Made by a program: the position numbers and the translations under genes
From: Bacteroidales bacterium UBA4179
Lineage (GTDB): Bacteria > Bacteroidota > Bacteroidia > Bacteroidales > Dysgonomonadaceae
Reading direction: 5' to 3'
NCBI GenBank assembly: GCA_002381125.1
Contig: DFUT01000006.1
Location: 1 to 57,713, forward strand
DNA length: 57,713 nucleotides
Shown here: positions 51,406 through 57,713 of the stretch, piece after piece
Layout: each line of letters starts with the position of its first letter
Position numbering within the stretch: the first letter of the stretch is position 1
Notes under the pieces: model-generated
Database searches by the model: none
Seen by the model: only the letters and a program-made list of their open reading frames with translations
What the model was told of the DNA's origin: nothing

Positions 51406-52473
51406 TTATCTATTTGCATACATTTCTTCATAATATCGCATATAATTGCCGTCGGTGACATTTTCGAGCCAATCTTGATTTTCGAGATACCAACGAACGG
51501 TTTTTTCAATTCCTTCTTCAAATGTTAAGGAAGGTTTCCAACCAAGTTCTTTTGTTAGTTTTGATGAATCGATGGCATAACGCAAATCGTGTCCTGCACG
51601 ATCGGCAACAAACGTAATGAGCTTTTTGGATGTGCCTTTCTTACGTCCCAGCAATCGATCGGTAATGTCGATAACAAGGTTAATCAAATCGATATTTTTC
51701 CATTCGTTGGATCCCCCGATATTGTAAGTATCTCCCGGTTTCCCTTTATGAAAAATCAGATCAATGGCACGAACATGATCTTCCACATAAAGCCAATCGC
51801 GAACATTTTCACCTTTTCCGTAAACAGGTAACGGCTTGTTATGAAAAATATTGTTGATAATTAATGGGATCAATTTTTCGGGAAACTGATATGGACCGTA
51901 ATTGTTGGAACAGTTGGAAATAATGGTCGGCAAACCATATGTATCGCGATAGGCGCGTACAAAATGATCGGATGAGGCTTTGGATGCGGAATAGGGTGAA
52001 TGGGGATCATAGTTGGTTTCTTCGGTAAAAGGTGGATTGTCGAATTGTAAAGCACCGTAAACTTCATCGGTGGAGACATGGTAAAAAAGTTTTCCCGTAT
52101 AATCGGGTTCCCATGCTTCTTTTGCTGCTTGCAACAGATTGAGCGTACCCATTACATTGGTTTTGGCAAATGAAAACGGATCGGTTATGGAACGGTCGAC
52201 ATGACTTTCGGCTGCCAAATGAATAACCCCATCGATGTGGTATTTTGAAAAAATCCTTCGCATGTCCTCAAAGTCGCATATGTCGGCTTTTACGAAAACG
52301 TAGTTGGGCTTATCTTCTACATCTTTCAGGTTTTCCAGGTTCCCGGCATAGGTCAACTTATCGAGATTTACGATCCGGTAATCGGGATAATGATTTACCA
52401 TGTGTCGTACCATATGGGAACCGATAAATCCGGCCCCCCCGGTGATCAAAAGGTGTCTTTTGTAGGTGTCCAT
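51406..52473 (-). CDS. rfbB: dTDP-glucose 4,6-dehydratase
   Basis: NAD-dependent SDR enzyme that makes dTDP-4-keto-6-deoxyglucose for rhamnose and other surface sugars. The 355 residues show the NAD loop TGGAGFIGSH at 11-20, STDEVYG with the catalytic Asp/Glu, and YSASKAS with Tyr and Lys. rfbA, rfbC and rfbD are not next to it. An inverted repeat overlaps its -7 element. An ORF in another frame inside it is a shadow. Confidence 0.95.
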   Translation of the reverse strand: MDTYKRHLLITGGAGFIGSHMVRHMVNHYPDYRIVNLDKLTYAGNLENLKDVEDKPNYVFVKADICDFEDMRRIFSKYHIDGVIHLAAESHVDRSITDPFSFAKTNVMGTLNLLQAAKEAWEPDYTGKLFYHVSTDEVYGALQFDNPPFTEETNYDPHSPYSASKASSDHFVRAYRDTYGLPTIISNCSNNYGPYQFPEKLIPLIINNIFHNKPLPVYGKGENVRDWLYVEDHVRAIDLIFHKGKPGDTYNIGGSNEWKNIDLINLVIDITDRLLGRKKGTSKKLITFVADRAGHDLRYAIDSSKLTKELGWKPSLTFEEGIEKTVRWYLENQDWLENVTDGNYMRYYEEMYANR

Positions 52474-52494
52474 AAAAAAGAAATTTGTTTAAAT

Positions 52495-52521
52495 ATCACG
52501 ACAAATATACATAATCGTGAT
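52495..52521 (-). promoter_or_regulatory. rfbB promoter element within an inverted repeat
   Basis: On the minus strand TATATTTG (plus 52502-52509) fits the -7 consensus. It is enclosed by ATCACGA (52495-52501) and TCGTGAT (52515-52521), perfect 7-bp arms spaced 13 bases, as expected for an operator of a dimeric regulator. Confidence 0.5.
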
Positions 52522-52539
52522 CAAATTAGGGGCATAATT

Positions 52540-52624
52540 TTTTACAAATCGACTTTTTTAATTTGCGAGACAGAAATCTTGGGCAGCGTAATGACCGTAT
52601 AATGTTTTACAAATCGACTTTTTA
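52540..52624. repeat. Two copies of a 20-bp repeat, 65 bp apart, at the end of the nuclease gene
   Basis: TTTTACAAATCGACTTTTT occurs at 52540-52558 and 52605-52623. The second copy covers the stop codon of the AddB-like gene. Weaker likeness extends beyond both ends, so this looks like a decayed duplication of the gene tail. Confidence 0.7.
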
Positions 52625-55504
52625 CCGCCCACAAACTTCTTTGAAGATACACCATTGACAATTTTTTTCCTGTTGCGTTTGGGTAAATGGAACCTTTTCA
52701 TCAAAAATTTCTTCCAGACAAGCATTGAATAGGGGAATAAATTCATCGGAAAAGGAGGAAATATCCTCTATTTGTTGTTTTTTAAAAGTCACAGAAGGAT
52801 TGAAGTTGCTAAAAATCGATCGCAAATAATAGATTGCCGGTGTGAGTTTTTTCTCGGGATTTTCTTTTGCATAAAATAACGCATATATAAAAACCTGCAG
52901 AATATGTGCGGGACGGTTGTTTTTCGATGCATCGAATAATTGAGCAATGTTTTTGAAATCGGTTGACCCGTTCCCGGTTTTATAGTCGATGATTCGGTAC
53001 ACATCTTCTATTTGGTCTATCCGGTCGATACTCCCTTTGAAGTTAACCGATAAATTATCTGTTACGCGATAGATGCTTTTGAATTTATATTCAGCTCCAA
53101 TGTATTGAAAAGGGGTGAATTGTTTATCTGCTTCCAACGTTTGTTTTACATAACTTCGCAATATTTCCCCTATCAAAAAATATTGCCCTTGCAGCGGTTG
53201 AGTATGATCTTTATTTTTGAAATAATGTTCGGAAAAAGCATTTTCAATCAGTTCCGTCAAATAAGTATCGTTTTCGGCTAAAGCTGTCAAAGCATCGGGT
53301 GTTACGGTTTTCCCAATGAAACGACGATATATGTTTTCCATCAAGCTGTGATAGATGGTTCCGAAAATTTCGGCCTCGACCGATTCTTGTACTTCTTCTT
53401 TTGTGGATAATTCTTCGACGGCAGAAAAATAGAATTGCAATGGGCAGTTGATGTAATAATTTAGCAAGGAAGCAGACAAATATTTGTCTCCTCCTGCTTT
53501 AAAAGCATCCAGTTTTTGCAGTACGTGTGGCGTTTTAGCTACCACAATCGGTGAACTATCGGGAGCACTTACATCATAAGTCTGCACATGCTCTTCGATA
53601 TCGAAATAATTGTTATACAGATATTTCAATTGATAAAAGTAACGACTTACTTCACCTGTTTGCAATTCTTCCGTGCGGGTATCGTATAGCATAAATACCC
53701 GTTTGGCACAGTTGATTAACCGAAAAAAATGATAGGCATAGGTACTTTCCCGATGTTCGTAAGTGGGCAATCCGAATCCTTTTCGCAGGGAAAAAGGAAT
53801 AAAAGAGCTTAACGACTTTTTCTGAGGGAAAACGCCTTCATTCATTGAGAGAATAATTAGATTTTCAAAATCGAGGACCCGTGTTTCCAAAACCCCCATG
53901 ACCTGCAAGCCCGATAAGGGTTCGCCGCTGAACGGCACGCTAAGGTTTTGTGTCAATTGTTTCAATAGACGAAAATAGGTGTCTACCGATAACGTTTTTA
54001 CTTCGCCAAGGGTTTCCTGCAATCGGGTAATCGATTTATGGTACTGTACAATGAATTCGCGCTCCAAATCTACGGAATGCGTTTTATTTTTTGTTTCCTC
54101 TTTTGAATATTTTTCCTCGGTTAAACGATTATAAATAAAAACCAAAATAGATTGTAGATATTCGGCAATTTGCTCCCATTGAGTAATGGGTTTAAAAACT
54201 AGCTTTAATAGGGGATGAGAAGGAATTTCCGATTCGAAGACGAGAATTCGATTGTTTTCCGAGATATGTGTTTTTAGGGTTTCCGTTTCTTCTTTTGCTG
54301 ATAGTATTATCAGGGGATGGTGAAGAATAGCAAGCACAAACCTGTAATAAAAGGCAATTTCGCTACCCAATTCCCGAAGATTGTGCTGCAAATCGGCAAT
54401 ATGTTCGACAAGACTCGCGATTGCCGAATGCGACAAACCGTAACCCATAGTTACGTTTATTTTTGTAATTTCTTGAGGAATGGAGTAAAGTAGGGGCAAC
54501 AATAAGCTCTCGTCAGGTAAAACGATTGCCGTATCGATGGCTTCCTTCGGGTCGATAGCTCCTTGTGCAATAAGTTGAGAAAGAATAGTGCCGACTTGTT
54601 TTGCCTGACCAACAGCTGAAGGAACGCCTATAAGTTTAATTTTTTGTTTTTCTGTATTATCTGTTTCCGTTTTGGAGGATTCTTCTATTTTTAACCGGGA
54701 AGGGAAACGCTGAAGATTGCTTGTTACCCAAAAAGATGCTTTGTTTTGTTTATCGCGGACGAAAGGCGAATCGTAATCCCAATAAAAATCGGCAATCCCA
54801 CAATTTTTAAGATATTCCAGCAAAATGGTTTCCGCCGGTGTCAAAGCGTTTAATCCCACAAATACGATATCTTTGAAACGGAGATGCAAATCTTCATTTG
54901 CTTTTGCACGTTCTGCAACTTCACGAAATAGCATTCCTTCGTACGCATATCCCCTCTCGTGAAGGGCATTGCGAAAATTCGTATAAAGCTCGAACAAAAT
55001 CTGCCATGTTTCTTGAAACTTTTTTTTGGTATCGTTGCCTTCGATAGGCATAAAATGCTCCCAAAAATGACGAATGGCATTTATTTGCGGTTCCGAAAGA
55101 TACGATATATCGGCATCCAGCGATTTCAAATCTTGCACGTTGCGAAAAAGCTGCTTCGCATCGACCAGGTATTTATCGACGTCATTAAAATCGTTCAATA
55201 ACATTTCACCCCAGTAGAGAAAATCGTCGAACGACTCGTTCGATCGGCTGATTTTTACATATTCGTTGTACAATATGATCAGCATACCGATTTTATCACC
55301 GGTTTGATATGGCGAAAGCTCTTCGAATAACTCTTGAATGGTAAGGATGGTAGGAGAAAAAAGGGGTTTTGAGGAAATGTCGGTCAAATATTTTTGAAAG
55401 AAAATACCTGCACGACGCCCCGGAAAAACAAAGGTATGCTCGTGCAAGGTATTTTCGTATTGTTCATAAAAAATTTTGGCCAGCCGATAAAGAAACGGCA
55501 TCAT
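52622..55504 (-). CDS. AddB-like PD-(D/E)XK nuclease with Fe-S cysteines
   Basis: A 960-residue protein of the AddB/RexB type, the partner of AddA in double-strand break end-processing. The N-terminal helicase-like part starts with HTFVFPGRRAGIFFQ at 23-37, which lacks a GKS/T Walker A, as in other ATPase-dead AddB proteins. The C-terminal nuclease has GSIDRIDQIEDVYRIIDYKTG (catalytic Asp and Lys). Cysteines in YINCPLQF and at 949, 952 and 958 (CQWCIFKEVC) match the 4Fe-4S staple of AddB. addA is not in the window, though it may lie in the genome. Confidence 0.88.
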   Translation of the reverse strand: MMPFLYRLAKIFYEQYENTLHEHTFVFPGRRAGIFFQKYLTDISSKPLFSPTILTIQELFEELSPYQTGDKIGMLIILYNEYVKISRSNESFDDFLYWGEMLLNDFNDVDKYLVDAKQLFRNVQDLKSLDADISYLSEPQINAIRHFWEHFMPIEGNDTKKKFQETWQILFELYTNFRNALHERGYAYEGMLFREVAERAKANEDLHLRFKDIVFVGLNALTPAETILLEYLKNCGIADFYWDYDSPFVRDKQNKASFWVTSNLQRFPSRLKIEESSKTETDNTEKQKIKLIGVPSAVGQAKQVGTILSQLIAQGAIDPKEAIDTAIVLPDESLLLPLLYSIPQEITKINVTMGYGLSHSAIASLVEHIADLQHNLRELGSEIAFYYRFVLAILHHPLIILSAKEETETLKTHISENNRILVFESEIPSHPLLKLVFKPITQWEQIAEYLQSILVFIYNRLTEEKYSKEETKNKTHSVDLEREFIVQYHKSITRLQETLGEVKTLSVDTYFRLLKQLTQNLSVPFSGEPLSGLQVMGVLETRVLDFENLIILSMNEGVFPQKKSLSSFIPFSLRKGFGLPTYEHRESTYAYHFFRLINCAKRVFMLYDTRTEELQTGEVSRYFYQLKYLYNNYFDIEEHVQTYDVSAPDSSPIVVAKTPHVLQKLDAFKAGGDKYLSASLLNYYINCPLQFYFSAVEELSTKEEVQESVEAEIFGTIYHSLMENIYRRFIGKTVTPDALTALAENDTYLTELIENAFSEHYFKNKDHTQPLQGQYFLIGEILRSYVKQTLEADKQFTPFQYIGAEYKFKSIYRVTDNLSVNFKGSIDRIDQIEDVYRIIDYKTGNGSTDFKNIAQLFDASKNNRPAHILQVFIYALFYAKENPEKKLTPAIYYLRSIFSNFNPSVTFKKQQIEDISSFSDEFIPLFNACLEEIFDEKVPFTQTQQEKNCQWCIFKEVCGR

Positions 55505-55524
55505 TGACTATCGATTAATAGTTG

Positions 55525-56862
55525 TTATATGACTCCCTGCGCCATCATGGCATCGGCTACTTTCATGAAACCGGCTATGTTGGCACCTTTCACATAATTG
55601 ATATATCCATCTTCTTCTTTTCCGTATTTCAAACATTGATTATGAATGTTGGACATGATGTACCGCAATTTTTCATCCACTTCGGATGCCGACCAGTTCA
55701 GATGCATGGCATTCTGGGCCATTTCCAAACCCGATGTAGCTACTCCGCCGGCATTCACCGCCTTTCCTGATGCGAACAACATGCGATGTTTGAGAAACAA
55801 ATCGACAGCTTCTTCCGTGCAACCCATATTCGATACTTCGGCAACGCACAGAACGTTATTTTCGATTAAATTGCGGGCGTCGTTCTCATCCAACTCATTC
55901 TGAATGGCACATGGCATTGCAATATCTACCTTCTGTTCCCACGGCCGTTTTCCGGGATAAAATACAGCTTCGGGAAATTTTTCCACATAGGGTTCGACAA
56001 TATCTTCACCCGAAGCCCGAAGTTCCAACATATAATCAATCTTCTTTCCACTAATGCCTTGAGGATCGTAAACATAGCCATCAGGACCCGAAATTGTCAC
56101 TACTTTTGCTCCCAACTGTGTTGCCTTTGACGCAACACCCCACGCTACGTTTCCGAAACCCGAGATAGCAACGGTTTTTCCTTTGATATCGATGCCACGC
56201 TGCTGTAACATTTGCGTTACAAAATACAATGCACCATAACCGGTTGCTTCGGGACGAATAAGCGAACCGCCGTAAGATAATCCTTTACCTGTGAACGTGC
56301 CGGTGTTTTCACGTGCCAGTTTTTTATACATGCCGTACATGTAGCCTATCTCGCGCGTACCTACGCCAATATCGCCGGCAGGAATATCGGTGTCGGGACC
56401 AATATGATGCCACAATTCCAATACAAATGACTGGCAAAAACGCATAATTTCGGCATTAGAACGTCCGCGAATACTGAAATCCGATCCTCCCTTGCCGCCG
56501 CCCAACGGAAGCGAAGTCAAAGCATTTTTAAAGATTTGTTCGAAACCGAGGAATTTTAATGTTGAAAGTGAAACAGAAGAATGAAAACGTATTCCTCCTT
56601 TGTAAGGACCTATTGCATTGTTGAATTGCACACGATAACCGGTATTCACATGAATTTCACCACGATCATCTACCCAAGGTACTTTAAATATAAAAATGCG
56701 ATCGGGTTCTACCAGTCGCTCAAGGATACATGCCTTTTCAAATTCGGGATGTTCGTTATAAATCTCTTCAATTGTAGAAAGTACCCCTCTTACTGCTTGC
56801 AAATATTCTTTTTCATTGGAATATTTGGCTTCGAGTCGTGTCATTATTTCCTTTACTTTCAT
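55525..56862 (-). CDS. gdhA: NADP-specific glutamate dehydrogenase
   Basis: Hexameric enzyme that fixes ammonium onto 2-oxoglutarate using NADPH. The 445-residue protein has the substrate region GPYKGGIRFH at 85-94 and PLGGGKGGSDF at 119-129, then GDIGVGTREIGYMYG and the NAD(P) fold SGFGNVAWG. A TACCTTTG element lies upstream. It is 20 bases before the AddB-like gene, and may read into it. Typical in Bacteroidales as the main ammonium assimilator. Confidence 0.96.
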   Translation of the reverse strand: MKVKEIMTRLEAKYSNEKEYLQAVRGVLSTIEEIYNEHPEFEKACILERLVEPDRIFIFKVPWVDDRGEIHVNTGYRVQFNNAIGPYKGGIRFHSSVSLSTLKFLGFEQIFKNALTSLPLGGGKGGSDFSIRGRSNAEIMRFCQSFVLELWHHIGPDTDIPAGDIGVGTREIGYMYGMYKKLARENTGTFTGKGLSYGGSLIRPEATGYGALYFVTQMLQQRGIDIKGKTVAISGFGNVAWGVASKATQLGAKVVTISGPDGYVYDPQGISGKKIDYMLELRASGEDIVEPYVEKFPEAVFYPGKRPWEQKVDIAMPCAIQNELDENDARNLIENNVLCVAEVSNMGCTEEAVDLFLKHRMLFASGKAVNAGGVATSGLEMAQNAMHLNWSASEVDEKLRYIMSNIHNQCLKYGKEEDGYINYVKGANIAGFMKVADAMMAQGVI

Positions 56863-56896
56863 TTTATAAAATTTTTTTTTTGATTATTTTGCTTGG

Positions 56897-56904
56897 CAAA
56901 GGTA
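56897..56904 (-). promoter_or_regulatory. Promoter -7 element of gdhA
   Basis: Minus-strand TACCTTTG, about 35 bases ahead of the ATG. Confidence 0.5.
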
Positions 56905-56965
56905 TAGATAAAATTTAAATTATAGTATTTTTTGTCGATAAAATGACAATATAAAAAACAAATGA

Positions 56966-56995
56966 TTTGTATTTGGCGTTAAATTCGTAATTTTG
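56966..56995 (+). promoter_or_regulatory. Putative promoter of trmB
   Basis: TTTG at 56966-56969, 18-base spacer and TAATTTTG at 56988-56995, near the phylum consensus. The ATG is 20 bases downstream. Confidence 0.6.
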
Positions 56996-57015
56996 CAAAA
57001 AAGAAATGATTCGGA

Positions 57016-57713
57016 ATGGGAAAGAACAAATTATCCAAATTTGCCGACATGGCAACTTACCCTCATGTTTTTCAGTATACATTTGAAATGCTGCAAAAAG
57101 AAGGTTTTCCATTAAAAGGAAAATGGGTTACTTATTTCGGAAACGATAATCCGTTGGTGTTGGAACTCGGTTGCGGGAAAGGCGAATATACCGTCGGATT
57201 GGCCCGACAGTTTCCCGAAAAGAATTTTATCGGGATTGATATAAAAGGCGCACGCATGTGGAAAGGTGCTACCGAAGCTCTCCAAGAAAATCTCACCAAT
57301 ACTGCTTTTTTGAGGACGCGAATCGAACTTATCGGTCATTTTTTTGCAGAAAACGAAGTTTCAGAACTATGGATTACTTTTCCCGATCCGCAAATGAAAA
57401 AACCAAACAAACGGTTGACCTCTACACGTTTTATGAAAGAATATAGCCGTATTCTTAAACCCGAAGGTGTGATTCATTTGAAAACCGACAGCGATTTTCT
57501 TTATTTATATACGCAAGCCATGATCGAAAAAAATAAGCTTGAAGTTCTTTTCGACACCAATGATTTGTATCATTCGGGAATTGACGACAAGATGCTACAT
57601 ATTCAAACTTTTTATGAACAACAATGGCTTTCCCGAGGTTTAAACATCAAGTATGTCTCATTTCGATGTCCTAAAAAAGAGAGCTGGTCGGAACCCGAAG
57701 TGAAAATCGAACG
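57016..57713 (+). CDS. trmB: tRNA (guanine-46-N7)-methyltransferase, 3' truncated
   Basis: SAM-dependent enzyme that methylates G46 in the variable loop of many tRNAs. The frame from 57016 is open to the window edge (232 codons), so the C-terminus is missing. SAM-binding ELGCGKGEY, the acidic GIDIKGARMW, the class motif ITFPDPQMKK and KRLTSTRF are present. An extra ATG at 57006 is in another frame and was not used. Confidence 0.95.
   Translation, partial: MGKNKLSKFADMATYPHVFQYTFEMLQKEGFPLKGKWVTYFGNDNPLVLELGCGKGEYTVGLARQFPEKNFIGIDIKGARMWKGATEALQENLTNTAFLRTRIELIGHFFAENEVSELWITFPDPQMKKPNKRLTSTRFMKEYSRILKPEGVIHLKTDSDFLYLYTQAMIEKNKLEVLFDTNDLYHSGIDDKMLHIQTFYEQQWLSRGLNIKYVSFRCPKKESWSEPEVKIE

Overview
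The window is a piece of a chromosome from the order Bacteroidales, probably close to the Dysgonomonadaceae or Porphyromonadaceae; the family is an inference. The evidence is the gene content: DUF4834, DUF1015, DUF4922 and DUF4199 proteins, carboxynorspermidine decarboxylase, AddB-like nuclease, NADP glutamate dehydrogenase, secreted glycosidases with lipoboxes, and several TAnnTTTG promoter elements typical of the phylum's major sigma factor. The DNA is moderately AT-rich. No phage, insertion sequence, CRISPR array or rRNA was seen. Two tRNA genes are present: Pro(TGG) at 31643-31717 and Thr(CGT) on the minus strand at 49909-49981.

Layout. 0.3-4.6 kb, plus strand: a bacterial eRF1-like protein, lgt, a flavodiiron protein and nagB. 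4.7-9.2 kb, minus strand: an MsbA-type ABC exporter, an LpxL-type acyltransferase and an AMP-forming acyl-CoA synthetase whose last 34 residues lie in another frame. 9.5-13.7 kb: an exported unknown, a GH29 fucosidase, DUF4834, DUF1015 and DMP19 genes. 13.8-22.6 kb, plus strand: a FakA-like DhaL protein, a DegV/FakB-like protein and plsY in tight order, then DUF4199, a GT2 glycosyltransferase, nitroreductase, apbE, an Ogt-type methyltransferase, a porin and a small macro-like protein. 22.6-23.7 kb, minus: mtgA and an AlaX-type editing protein. 24.0-28.8 kb, plus: DUF4922, a tandem USP-like protein, a TPR protein and a ZIP transporter, the last three overlapping. 29.0-31.5 kb, minus: nadD, a GlsB/YeaQ-type protein and nspC. 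31.8-41.6 kb, minus: four exported pectin-type glycosidases (GH28, a DUF4450 protein, a GH65-like lipoprotein, a GH78 rhamnosidase) without SusC/SusD neighbours in view. 41.9-47.3 kb, plus: lipB, a SPOR lipoprotein, an MBL-fold hydrolase, an unusual Trp/Tyr/Gly-rich secreted protein and an OmpP1/FadL-type protein. 47.5-57.7 kb: TonB-dependent receptor, tRNA-Thr, mscL, tsaE, rfbB, an AddB-like nuclease, gdhA and the 5' part of trmB, which runs off the edge.

How genes may work together. DhaL protein, DegV and PlsY make a plausible route from free fatty acid to acyl phosphate to lysophosphatidate. The ABC exporter and acyltransferase fit lipid A maturation and flipping. The 31.8-41.6 kb block fits side-chain and backbone removal from rhamnogalacturonan-type pectin. 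Points most worth a second look: two apparent single-base frameshifts, the fatty-acid-kinase-like cluster, the Cys-cluster/W-Y-rich secreted protein, two loci where a gene tail is repeated with a 63-65 bp period, and several promoter-proximal repeats.
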